Shown: piece after piece, positions 9,745-19,017 of the stretch | How positions within the stretch are numbered: position 1 is the first letter of the stretch | How the letters are laid out: the number at the start of each line of letters is the position of its first letter | Assembly (NCBI GenBank): GCA_016871515.1 | Contig: VHDE01000010.1 | Coordinates: 1 to 64,000, forward strand | Origin: Verrucomicrobiota bacterium | Lineage (GTDB): Bacteria; Verrucomicrobiota; Verrucomicrobiia; Limisphaerales; SIBE01 | DNA length: 64,000 nucleotides | Reading direction: 5' to 3' | Translations under genes and position numbers: made by a program | The notes under the pieces: generated by a model | Database searches by the model: none | Seen by the model: only the letters and a program-made list of their open reading frames with translations | Told to the model about the DNA's origin: nothing

Positions 9745-11313
9745 CTACTTCAGGCCCAGATCAGCCAGGATAACTTGGGCGCAGTTGTAGCCGGGCAACC
9801 CGGTGATGTTGCCTCCCGGATGACAACTGCCGCCGCACAAGTACAATCCTTTGAAATGGCCTCTGTAATGGCCAGCCCCCGGGAACGGTCGATGATATCC
9901 AACTTGCCCATGATTGAACGCGCCGACTAGCAGGTCGCCGAATCTCATGTTGGGCAAGGTCCGCTCGACGTCCAACGGGCTGGCGGTGAATTCTTCGATC
10001 AGTGCGTCTCCAATATTCGGAGCAAATTTTTGCCAATGCGAAAGCATGGCCTTGCCGTGCTCATGCTTGACTGCATCCCAACGTTTCGGATCGCCCTGCA
10101 ATCGATAGGGAAGCTTCTCCCACATGAATGCGGCATGCCGGTCGCGTGGCGCTTGGGACGAGTCAAAGATCGTCGGGCACGAACCCCACATGACCGTGGG
10201 CGGAAAAGCGCCCGCTTCGTGGTGCTTGACGATTTCTTCAAATTGTTCCGGCCGGTCGAGTCCGAGGATCACCATGAACGCACGCTCGAGTTCGGGATGT
10301 TTTTGAGCGGCGGAGTATCTCGGCGGTTCGCGCAGGTTGACGTTTAACGCAAAGAGCGGCGCGAGCAGGTTGTATTGAAAATTGCGGACCTTCGTGAGCC
10401 AATCGCTCGGCGGCAAAGATTCGTCGATCAGTTCGAGAAAAGTCTGATGCGGATTGAGGCCCGAAGCAACGAACTGGCGAGCTCGAATGACTTCGCCGTC
10501 GGCTGTTTCCACACCGATGACCCGATCCGACTGGATCAGAATGCGCCGTGGCTTGACATTGACGTGGACGTTCCCCCCCGCATTTTGGATCGCCGCGACG
10601 AGAGCCTCCGCAAGTTTTCTCGAACCCCCAATGCACATTTGCGCCATACGCCCGCTCGCGAGCAGCGCAGGGATATGATGCCCAAAGCCGCGACAGCGCA
10701 AGTCTACCTCGCGCAGGCCGTTAAAGAAGAGCAAGCCCGCTTGCACGATCGGATGCTCGAATTCACGGAGCACGAATTCCAGCGGAGACAACGCGCTGAC
10801 CTCAAGCAGCAATCGTCCTTCAGCGCTCTGCGAGAGTAACGAGCGTCGCTGATCGAACGGCACCGGCGGCGCTTGCGCTTCCGGAATCAGAATGTTCGTA
10901 ACGATCGGGCGGAACCTGTGGCACCAATGTTGGACCGTGCCGGCATCTTTGCGAGAGAACTGTGCGACAGACGCCACGGTCTTTTCAAAATCAGTCCACC
11001 ATTCGAGCACGCGCCCGTCGCTGGCTATGAGTGCGACGTTCAGATCTGGCTCGATGTACTCAGCTCCGTAGCGTTTGAGTTCGAGGTCTGCGTACCACGG
11101 CATATGAGTGATGCCGCGGTGATAGAATGAATGCGTGTTATGAAAGAAACCGGAGCCAGGCGGTTGCTCGATCGTGGCCAAACCGCCGCCGGCCAGATCG
11201 CGCGGCTCCAAACAGAGCGTCGTTAACCCTGCACGCGCCAGATACGCCTGCAGAATTAAGCTATTGTGGCCCGCGCCAAGGAGAATGGCATCGTATTCGT
11301 CATGAGCGATCAC
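9745..11313 (-). CDS. NAD(P)/FAD-dependent oxidoreductase (phytoene desaturase-like)
   Basis: YDAILLGAGHNSLILQAYLARAGLTTLCLEPRDLAGG dinucleotide-binding motif and C-terminal GLYLCGGSCHPGGNITGLPGYN. GTG 11313 preferred; ORF to 11478 runs into the repeat. Confidence 0.82.
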   Translation of the reverse strand: MIAHDEYDAILLGAGHNSLILQAYLARAGLTTLCLEPRDLAGGGLATIEQPPGSGFFHNTHSFYHRGITHMPWYADLELKRYGAEYIEPDLNVALIASDGRVLEWWTDFEKTVASVAQFSRKDAGTVQHWCHRFRPIVTNILIPEAQAPPVPFDQRRSLLSQSAEGRLLLEVSALSPLEFVLREFEHPIVQAGLLFFNGLREVDLRCRGFGHHIPALLASGRMAQMCIGGSRKLAEALVAAIQNAGGNVHVNVKPRRILIQSDRVIGVETADGEVIRARQFVASGLNPHQTFLELIDESLPPSDWLTKVRNFQYNLLAPLFALNVNLREPPRYSAAQKHPELERAFMVILGLDRPEQFEEIVKHHEAGAFPPTVMWGSCPTIFDSSQAPRDRHAAFMWEKLPYRLQGDPKRWDAVKHEHGKAMLSHWQKFAPNIGDALIEEFTASPLDVERTLPNMRFGDLLVGAFNHGQVGYHRPFPGAGHYRGHFKGLYLCGGSCHPGGNITGLPGYNCAQVILADLGLK

Positions 11314-11371
11314 GACAGCTCTTTTAAACGATAAAACCGCCGGTGACGATTCGATCCGGCGCGACAGTTCT

Positions 11372-11520
11372 CCCCATGAACCTGCGCGGTAGGATAGGCG
11401 TCCCGCCTGTCCTGCTTTTGGTGTGCGCAGATGCAGAACAGGCGGGACGCCCTGTCCTGCCACGTTCATGGGGCGCAATGCGCGAAACGTTGTTTCGGAG
11501 GAATCTTTCCATGAACCTCG
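11372..11520. repeat. Palindromic repeat, core type A, with anchor ATGGAAAGATTCCTCCGAAACAACGTTTCGCGCATTGCGCCCCATGAAC (minus strand)
   Basis: CCCCATGAACCTG...GGACAGGCGGGACG...TTCATGGGGCGCAATGCGCG; anchor also at 6960 and 15603. Confidence 0.85.
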
Positions 11521-11706
11521 CAGGGGCCCGTTGGGGTTAAAGACATTTCAACCCTATTCCTAGGGTAGCCTCGCCAACTCGGCAACCCTGGGCTGATGGA
11601 TTTGAACCTAGAAACCGCAGTCGTGACCACGAAAAACACGAAATAAGAGAAGATCGCCAAGACCAGTAAATTCACCCGCTCTGGTGAATCCAAACGCGTT
11701 TTCAGA

Positions 11707-12189
11707 TTACCGCCTTTGTTTCTCGTCCAATGTGGCCAGCCCCTCCAGCTTCGCCAGCTTGTTGGCCTTCGGATCGAAGCTCCAAAACGTGTCGCAATTG
11801 AGCAACAGTGCGGAAGTGACGTGCAAGAGATCGTACGTCCGAAAGCCATGTTTAGCTGTGTGACGCAAAGAAAGTTCCTGAAACTGGCGTTCCAGGTCCG
11901 ATTGTGTCACGATTGTTTGGCGCAAGAAGCTAGCCGGGTCGCGGCAATCATCTTCGAACCGAGTGTTGGCAGCCGCAGCGGTTTCAGGTGTGACGCGCGT
12001 TTGGCCCAACGTCCTCGATGCGAACACGTGCAGTTCAAACGCATTCGGCACTTCCAACCGATGCAACCAAATCACCGGCAAACGAAGACCTTCCGTGTTG
12101 AGACGCTCGATTTGAGCGGCGGGCGCCGGAAGCTGATCCGTCAAAAGATAACAGCGCGTTAGAAAATTCGTATCCGCGTACGGTTTCAT
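11707..12189 (-). CDS. PIN-domain protein (VapC-like toxin)
   Basis: MKPYADTNFLTRCYLL, ...YDLLHVTSALLLNCDTFWSFD acidic-residue PIN pattern. Confidence 0.8.
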   Translation of the reverse strand: MKPYADTNFLTRCYLLTDQLPAPAAQIERLNTEGLRLPVIWLHRLEVPNAFELHVFASRTLGQTRVTPETAAAANTRFEDDCRDPASFLRQTIVTQSDLERQFQELSLRHTAKHGFRTYDLLHVTSALLLNCDTFWSFDPKANKLAKLEGLATLDEKQRR

Positions 12190-12458
12190 TCGCCAGCGAT
12201 TCGACGATCGACTAACGCGGTCTGTTTGGCGCCGATCGGCTTCGGAAATGTTCGAGCTAACCAAGCCTTATGCTTATTAAGCCAGTGTTGTCTTTTTTCG
12301 GCTGGCGCCGCTCGCGACTCACCATCGTCACGCCGAACCGTATAACTGCGGCCGTCGCGCCGCCGAACGCGCACGGAACCTTCACGGTCACACGCATCCA
12401 ACACGACAGCAGGCTGCCGGTCCAAATCTCGCACCGTAAACGTTTTCATGTCCGACAC
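12186..12458 (-). CDS. Phd/YefM-like antitoxin
   Basis: MKTFTVRDLDRQPAVVLDACDREGSVRVRRRDGRSYTV; stop overlaps the PIN gene start (ATGA). Confidence 0.7.
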   Translation of the reverse strand: MSDMKTFTVRDLDRQPAVVLDACDREGSVRVRRRDGRSYTVRRDDGESRAAPAEKRQHWLNKHKAWLARTFPKPIGAKQTALVDRRIAGE

Positions 12459-12628
12459 AATGTCGGATGTCGTCGCAACGAGTCAAGGTAATCGATGGTC
12501 TGCCTCGAAGCGAATGTCCGGAAAGATAGAAAAGCGCTGTCGCGCTTCCAACTAGCCCGCAGGTATGGACCGATTCCACTTTACCTATCGATAATTCAGA
12601 GAGCATTTTTCCCGGAGGAACACGGTGA

Positions 12629-12765
12629 GAATAGCCCGGCGTTTCAACGCCGGGACAGGGAAGGAGAGCATGTGAGTCCCGAAAGGGACGGCTGAAGCTC
12701 GTTCGTTGGGAGATGCGAACAATTCGACCGTCCCTTCGGGATTACCGAAAGGCATTGCAGTGGAA
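12629..12765. repeat. Intergenic hairpin repeat (GTCCCGAAAGGGAC...CCGTCCCTTCGGGATTACCGAAAGGCATTGCAGTGGAAT)
   Basis: Related segment ACCGAAAGGCATTAGAGTGGAATCGG at about 40171-40197. Confidence 0.6.
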
Positions 12766-12805
12766 TGCGTCCTCGCCAGATTTTGGTGCTTGAACGCTTG
12801 CTTCC

Positions 12806-14605
12806 CTACTCCTTCCTCCCCACCTTCAACTCGATATGCAAGTCGCGAAGCTGCTTCGGTTCGACTGGAGTCGGTGACTCGGCCATAAGATCGGTCCCTT
12901 TCGCGGTCTTTGGAAACGCAATCACGTCGCGGATACTCGGCGTGCCGCAAAGGATCGCGATCATGCGGTCGAAGCCCAACGCGATACCGCCATGCGGCGG
13001 ACAACCGTAACGGAACGCTTCGAGCATATAACCGAAGCGCGCTTTGACCGTGTCCGGCGGAATCTGCAGCAGTTGCTCGAAAATAGTTTTTTGCACATCG
13101 GGCTGATGAATACGAATCGAACCCCCGCCGAGTTCCATTCCATTCACGACCACGTCGTAATGCTGGCCGCGAACCTTTTTCGGGTCCGTCGCCAGCAACG
13201 GAATGTCCTCCGCAACCGGCGCTGTAAATGGGTGGTGGCTCGAATACCAGCGGTTCTGTTCTTTGTCGAAGCTCAACAATGGAAAATCGACGACCCACAG
13301 AAAGTCGAAGCGATCACTCGGGATGCTGAGCTTTCCCTGCCCTTTCAGCACGTCGGCGGAGTACAAACGAATCTTGCCGAGAATCTCGCAGGCGGTGAGC
13401 CATTGATCCGCCGCAAAAAGGATCAAGTCTCCTTCCTCGATACCCAGCTTCTTCGTCAGTGCTCCTTTCTCGCCGTCATTAAAAAACTTGACGATGGGCG
13501 ATTTCCATTCGCCGTTTTCGACCTTGATGTAAGCGAGTCCTTTCGCGCCGAAGCTCTTGGCATATTCGGTCATGGTTTCGATTTGCCCCTGCGTCGCGCC
13601 GGCCAGCCCTTTCGCGTTAAGCGCCTTGACGACTCCGCCATTCGCAATCGCGCCGCTGAAGACTTTGAAAGTGCTCGCGCGGAATTCTTCAGTGAAATCG
13701 GCAAGCTCCATTCCGAAGCGCGTGTCCGGCTTGTCGATGCCGTAGCGATTCAAGGCCTCTTCAAAGGAAATGCGTTTGAACGGCGTCGGAATATCCATGT
13801 TCAACGCGGTTTTCCAGACGCGTTTCAACAAACCTTCGACCAGATTGTAAATGTCTTCACGCTCGATAAAGGACATTTCCAAGTCGATCTGAGTGAACTC
13901 GAGTTGCCGGTCGGCACGCTGGTCTTCGTCCCGGAAACATTTCGCCAATTGGAAATACCGCTCTACGCCAGCCACCATCAGGATTTGTTTGAATTGCTGC
14001 GGCGATTGCGGCAGCGCATAGAACGAACCTGGATGCACACGGCTCGGAACCAAGAATTCACGCGCCCCCTCCGGTGTGGACTTGAACAGGATTGGCGTTT
14101 CGACCTCGAGAAAGCCTTGCTCGTCGAAATAAACGCGGGTCGCCGTCGCGACTTTGCTGCGGAGACGAAAGTTTCGCGCCATTTCCGGCCGCCGCAAATC
14201 GAGATAACGATATTGCAAACGCAATTCTTCGTTCACTTTGCTCGACACTTCCGGATCGTCCACCGGGAACGGCAGGACGTCAGCTTGGTTGAGCACCTCG
14301 AGCGCAGTAGCCATCACCTCGACTTCTCCAGTCGCGATCTTCGGATTGTTCGTCCCGGCAGGGCGCTGTCTTGCTTTGCCGGTCACGGAAATGACCGATT
14401 CACTGCGCAGTCCAGAGGCGCGTTCAAAGATTTCCTTCGACAAGTCGGATGGATCAAAGACGGTCTGAGTACGCCCCTCACGGTCGCGAATATCAATAAA
14501 GATCAAACCACCCAAATCGCGGCGCGAATGGACCCACCCTGACAAAGCGACAACCTGCCCGATATGTGCCGGGCGCAATTCATTACAATGATGCGTTCGT
14601 TTCAT
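12806..14605 (-). CDS. aspS: Aspartyl-tRNA synthetase
   Basis: MKRTHHCNELRPAHIGQVVALSGWVHSRRDLGGLIFIDIRDREG, FRDEDQRADRQLEFTQID and GIALGFDRMIAIL. Confidence 0.96.
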   Translation of the reverse strand: MKRTHHCNELRPAHIGQVVALSGWVHSRRDLGGLIFIDIRDREGRTQTVFDPSDLSKEIFERASGLRSESVISVTGKARQRPAGTNNPKIATGEVEVMATALEVLNQADVLPFPVDDPEVSSKVNEELRLQYRYLDLRRPEMARNFRLRSKVATATRVYFDEQGFLEVETPILFKSTPEGAREFLVPSRVHPGSFYALPQSPQQFKQILMVAGVERYFQLAKCFRDEDQRADRQLEFTQIDLEMSFIEREDIYNLVEGLLKRVWKTALNMDIPTPFKRISFEEALNRYGIDKPDTRFGMELADFTEEFRASTFKVFSGAIANGGVVKALNAKGLAGATQGQIETMTEYAKSFGAKGLAYIKVENGEWKSPIVKFFNDGEKGALTKKLGIEEGDLILFAADQWLTACEILGKIRLYSADVLKGQGKLSIPSDRFDFLWVVDFPLLSFDKEQNRWYSSHHPFTAPVAEDIPLLATDPKKVRGQHYDVVVNGMELGGGSIRIHQPDVQKTIFEQLLQIPPDTVKARFGYMLEAFRYGCPPHGGIALGFDRMIAILCGTPSIRDVIAFPKTAKGTDLMAESPTPVEPKQLRDLHIELKVGRKE

Positions 14606-14688
14606 GAAACTCTAATCAACTTCCCCCATCTCGGCGAAAATTGAACGGTGATGTTGGCGGGAAACGAAAATGAATTCAAAGAGAAATT

Positions 14689-15366
14689 TTAGAGCCGTTC
14701 GCGGATGGCTTTGGCGGCGGCGCCGGCGCGCGAGTGGACGTGCAGTTTCGCGTAGATGTTGCGCACGTAGGTGTCGGCTGTGTGATAGCTCACCTGCATG
14801 CGATCAGCGATTTCTTTGACGGTCAACCCCTGCACCATGCCTTCGAGCGTTTGCTTTTCACGCGGGGCCAGGCCGTAATCCGGGCGGGACGGTTTTGCGC
14901 CTCCCAATTGGGCGAACATGTTCAAGACGGCGCTGGCCACCGGCGGACTCATCGGAGCCCCTCCGCCAAGGACTTCTCGGATGGCATCATTGAGCTTCGC
15001 CAGAGGCGCCCTCTTCAAGAGATAACCAGAGGCTCCTCCACAAACAGCTTTGAAAATGCGGTCGTGATCATCCGAGGAAGTTAGCACCAAGATTTTCAGT
15101 TCCGGAGCGAGCGCCTTGAATCGGCTTAATCCTTCCAATCCACTGATCCCGCGTAATCCCAGGTCCAAGAGCAGGATGTCAGGCGGTGATTCGACCGCCA
15201 GGGCACTGAACGTCTCCTCGCAATCCGGAAACGTGCGCACTTCCCCACAATTTGGAATCCTGGCAATGACACGGGCTGCGCTGGCCCGATAGGCAGCATT
15301 ATCCTCCACAATCCAGACGCGCAATGGCGTTCGTGTTTCATCAGACGTTGGAGCGTCCGCAGACAT
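14689..15366 (-). CDS. NarL/LuxR-type response regulator
   Basis: VWIVEDNAAYR receiver, DILLLDLGLRG, LVLTSSDD; C-terminal LAPREKQTLEGMVQGLTVKEIADRMQVSYHTADTYVRNIYAKLHVHSRA. Confidence 0.92.
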   Translation of the reverse strand: MSADAPTSDETRTPLRVWIVEDNAAYRASAARVIARIPNCGEVRTFPDCEETFSALAVESPPDILLLDLGLRGISGLEGLSRFKALAPELKILVLTSSDDHDRIFKAVCGGASGYLLKRAPLAKLNDAIREVLGGGAPMSPPVASAVLNMFAQLGGAKPSRPDYGLAPREKQTLEGMVQGLTVKEIADRMQVSYHTADTYVRNIYAKLHVHSRAGAAAKAIRERL

Positions 15367-15768
15367 TACTTGACGTTCGCGCTTTGGATGTTTAGGCGCA
15401 ATCACGGATTTTCGGGGAAGGCGATCGGTGGCCTCTCGGAGACAATAACCACGAATGGACACGAATTGGAGGCTGCGTGATTTGATGTTCTCGTCGCTTG
15501 CCGCTGAGCAATTCGCAAGCTTGGCTCCCGCTGCCATTTCATTCGGGAATCTCGAGGCATTCAGTCTTCTCCGGCTCTTCACGAGCGAGGAGAGGGCTGG
15601 GGAGAACTTCTCCGAAACACATTCTCGCGCATGGCGCCCACGAACCTGACATTGCGGCATGTAGTCCCGGCTTTAGCCGGAGCGATTGCAATCCGCAAAA
15701 GCTGTTTCGCGACCAGCGAATGTATTCTCGGTTCCCCTTAGTTCGTGTTCATGGGTGTCCATTAGTGG

Positions 15769-16538
15769 TTACTGCGAACTATCTCCAGCCAAGTTCCACC
15801 AACACCGTCTCGGGCGCGCGAGAGGAACCGCGATAATGATCGCGGTTCCTTGCCCCGGCTGGCTTGTGATTGCGATTTCGCCGCCAAGATCCGCCGCGCG
15901 CCGGCGCAAGCTTTTCACGCCGTGGCCGAAGCTCGTGCCTGAGGTTTGGAATCCACATCCATTATCCGACACTGTGAGATGAAATTTTCCCGCGTCCGTT
16001 TGAATCCGAATGGCCACGCGCATCGCTCGAGAATGTTTGACGATATTATGGAGTATTTCTTTAAACATCAGAGAAACACGTTCCGGTGAAATTCAATTGG
16101 CAGCCTGATTGAAGATTGATGCTGCGGCGCCTCGAATGAGTAATCTCGTCCGGTCAGAGACAACGTGGCAACCTCGCGCATACGCCGAATCATGTCTGCC
16201 AGATTGTCGAAATCGGGATTCGTGAACCAAACGATGTTGCGCACGGTGGTCCCGGTCTGGCTGGCCAGTCGGCAGATTTCCATCAACTCTTGACGCTGCG
16301 CCGCGGGGACGGCCGGGTCGTTCTGCAACAGTTCAGTGTTTAGGCCAATGCTGCCGATGTTGGCGCCGAGCTCATCATGCAGATCACCCGCGATCCGCAA
16401 GCGCAGACGATTGACCGCTTCAAGTTGGACGATACGCCATCTATAAACGACCCAGGCAACAGCCGGCGTGAGGAGGCTCTGAAGTCTCCATATGATGGCC
16501 GGCGAACAAATGAGCCTCCTCACGCCGGCTGCTGCCAA
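15769..16538 (-). pseudogene. Truncated, frameshifted sensor histidine kinase (HisKA_3/HATPase)
   Basis: RLRIAGDLHDELGANIGSIGLNTELL (H box) in 16068-16538. FKEILHNIVKHSRA...VSDNGCGF...GHGVKSLRRRAADLGGEI (N/G boxes) in 15769-16068. Frames joined by TGATG. Confidence 0.85.
16461..16530. repeat. Inverted repeat, 19-bp perfect arms (AGCCGGCGTGAGGAGGCTC)
   Basis: 16461-16479 is the reverse complement of 16512-16530. Confidence 0.9.
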
Positions 16539-16564
16539 TCACCAAGCTTAGAAACCAGCTCGAT

Positions 16565-17770
16565 CTAACGCGCAGTTTCGTTGAAATAAATCTTCACGTT
16601 TTTGGTCGCGCGTCCAGCAGCGATAATATCCAGGCGCCGGTCGCCGTTGAGATCGGCCAAAGTCAAATCTTCGCACGCCATCGTGTTGTCATCGACCAAG
16701 GTTTGCCTCCATTCCTTGCCTTCGGCGTCGAGCGGGGTGAACAACTTGATCCCGACTTTGACTCCAGGCCGGTTCGCCGCGCCCATGGCCCGCCAGCCCA
16801 CCACGATCTGGTCGCGCCCTACGCCGAGCATATCACCACAGGCCAGCGCGTGACCATCCAAAAGCGTGTCATCCAAGACGCGGCGATTCCAAAGCTTGTT
16901 GCCGGACGAAGGTCGATAAAGCACCAATTGTGTGCCGTGCATCGGTTCGACGGTCGCAAAAAAATCATTGGCTTGCCTTAGCTTCCCAGCGCGGACTTCT
17001 CCCGCTCCACCGCCTTCATTGGATCCGAGTTGAGTTAATTTCAGCGCATTATCGTCGCTCGACCAATTCGACAGAAATACGCCTTCCTTGCCGCCGAAGA
17101 GAAATTCCATCGCTTCGTCGTCATCCCATTGGACTGGATCGAAGTTGTGCGTTTTGTGCAGTGATTCGTCGATGGTCATAATCTCCCAGGGATCGCGAGG
17201 ATTTTCCGGGCGGATGTAGCGCTGAATCTTGACGCCAGCTCCTTCGCCTTTGCCGGGGTCGTTGCCGCGGCCGTGCAACGGAACCACGATCAAGGTGACG
17301 CGTCCCATCCAATCCTTAGCCCATCTCATCCGATGCACGGTCGGTTCGTGCGGCAGTTTGACGGGGTCCCATTTCTGCGTGCGATCCGCTGGAGGGATCA
17401 GATAAAACACAGCGCCGCTATTTCGCGTGTCGCTCGGGGCCCATTCGGCGCCCACCGCGACCTCGGCCTTGCCATCGCCATCCACGTCGGCGGCCGCGAT
17501 GCAAACATGGTCTTTCGGCGTTAGCTTCTCGGCGATGATGTGCTTTTTCCACGATGGGTTCTGATACCAAACAATCACATTGCTGTCGGCGAGCAAGATG
17601 TCCGGCCTCTTGTCCCCATCCACATCGGCAATCGCGAGGCCGTAGCCAATTCCGACTTTCGTATCGACATCAACGGAACGAAACGCGGGAACCGGCAAAT
17701 CGGCGCTCGTGAGGACGGTGGTTGTCGCAGCGACAGTGACCAAACAGAACAATCCTGATGTTGCGTTCAT
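16565..17770 (-). CDS. FG-GAP/VCBS-repeat secreted protein
   Basis: Signal peptide; repeats such as GLAIADVDGDKRPDILLADSN, AAADVDGDGKAEVAVG and LADLNGDRRLDIIAAG. Confidence 0.85.
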   Translation of the reverse strand: MNATSGLFCLVTVAATTTVLTSADLPVPAFRSVDVDTKVGIGYGLAIADVDGDKRPDILLADSNVIVWYQNPSWKKHIIAEKLTPKDHVCIAAADVDGDGKAEVAVGAEWAPSDTRNSGAVFYLIPPADRTQKWDPVKLPHEPTVHRMRWAKDWMGRVTLIVVPLHGRGNDPGKGEGAGVKIQRYIRPENPRDPWEIMTIDESLHKTHNFDPVQWDDDEAMEFLFGGKEGVFLSNWSSDDNALKLTQLGSNEGGGAGEVRAGKLRQANDFFATVEPMHGTQLVLYRPSSGNKLWNRRVLDDTLLDGHALACGDMLGVGRDQIVVGWRAMGAANRPGVKVGIKLFTPLDAEGKEWRQTLVDDNTMACEDLTLADLNGDRRLDIIAAGRATKNVKIYFNETAR

Positions 17771-17864
17771 AGGCGCGAGTATTGTCGGATTTGAATGAGC
17801 CCGAAACTAGCGACGATGCGGCTTCAACTCAACTCCTTTTGGAGCGGGATCCTGCCATGAAGCG

Positions 17865-17960
17865 GCGCGATCCGAGGACCGCCAGGTTTTGGACTGCGGC
17901 AGCCCTCTGCCGCTTTTGATGATGCGACCGAAAGCGCCAGAGGACTGGCGCAGTCCAAGA
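17865..17960. repeat. Intergenic inverted repeat (GGACTGCGGCAG...CCGCTTT / AAAGCG...CGCAGTCC)
   Basis: Complementary arms around GATGATGCGACCG. Confidence 0.6.
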
Positions 17961-18129
17961 CGCTGTCGCGCCTGCGTTTGCCAGAGCCGGTTCGCCGTCC
18001 CGATACGTGCCAAAACGACTAAGGAGTCTCCACAGACGCAGATAGAATTGCTGTGCTCAGTGTCCGAAGTTGCCGAATATCACGGCCTGTTCTAGTCTTT
18101 CATCAGAACAGTTTTTCCTAAGACGCGAC

Positions 18130-19017
18130 ATGCTAGACCTCGAACAACTAGCCGCACTGTACCAGAAACATCGCGACGCGGCGCGTGCGCGGGTGCAGGA
18201 GTTTTCAATCGCGGGATGTCATTTCGCTTTCAATTCGCGGCCGGCCATTATGGGAGTCATCAATCTTTCGCCCGATTCCTGGTACCGCGAAAGTGTCTGC
18301 CTGACGGCCGAACGAGCGATTCAACGGGGACACGTTTTGCACGCGCAGGGCGCTGATATCGTCGATGTCGGCGCCGAGTCCACATTGGCGCATGCCGTGC
18401 GCGCCACCGAAATGAATCAGAAGAGCAAGCTGCTGCCGGTCGTCGAGGGACTGCGTCAGGCGAAGATTCTGGTTTCCGTTGAAACTTACGAGCCTGAAGT
18501 GACGCGCGCGTGTTTCGAGGCCGGCGCCAACATTCTGAACCTTACGGGAACCAATCGGAGCGAAGAGATGTACCGCTTGGTTGCGGAGCACGACGCCGCG
18601 GTAATCATATGCTTCGTGCTCGGCGGCAACGTTCGTGAAGTCGGCGAGTTCAGATTGGGCGACGACTCTGCCGCAGCCATGCACGACTATTTTGCTCGCC
18701 AAATTGAGATAGCGACGCGGGCTGGTGTGACGAAAATCCTGATCGATCCGGGGTTGGGATTCTATTATCCAAACCTCCGGGACAGCGCCGTGCGTGTGCG
18801 GCATCAAATGACAACTTTCCTCAATACGTTTCGCCTCCGAACGCTCGGCTTTCCCATTTGCCACGCTCTGCCGCATGCATTCGAATATTTTGGCGAAGAA
18901 GTCCGGTCGGCCGAAGCCTTCTTTGCCGTCCTGGCGGCTCTGGGAAAGACGGACTTGTTCCGGACACATGAGGTTCCTCGAGTTAAGGCAGTGTTGGATG
19001 CGTTGAAAGTCTTTTAA
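18130..19017 (+). CDS. Divergent dihydropteroate-synthase-fold (pterin-binding) protein
   Basis: IMGVINLSPDSWY, GADIVDVGAEST, VSVETYEPEVTRACFEAGANILNLTG and ILIDPGLGFYYP correspond to DHPS blocks. Confidence 0.75.
   Translation: MLDLEQLAALYQKHRDAARARVQEFSIAGCHFAFNSRPAIMGVINLSPDSWYRESVCLTAERAIQRGHVLHAQGADIVDVGAESTLAHAVRATEMNQKSKLLPVVEGLRQAKILVSVETYEPEVTRACFEAGANILNLTGTNRSEEMYRLVAEHDAAVIICFVLGGNVREVGEFRLGDDSAAAMHDYFARQIEIATRAGVTKILIDPGLGFYYPNLRDSAVRVRHQMTTFLNTFRLRTLGFPICHALPHAFEYFGEEVRSAEAFFAVLAALGKTDLFRTHEVPRVKAVLDALKVF

Noticed and set aside
11372-11472. CRISPR-like repeats from the recurring GCGTCCCGCCTGTCC words
   Set aside because: Copies are dispersed single palindromes in intergenic regions, not regularly spaced direct repeats with unique spacers, and no cas genes are present.
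12992-14542. 516-aa plus-strand ORF antisense to aspS
   Set aside because: Shadow ORF; the opposite strand encodes a clear aspartyl-tRNA synthetase and this translation shows no family motif.
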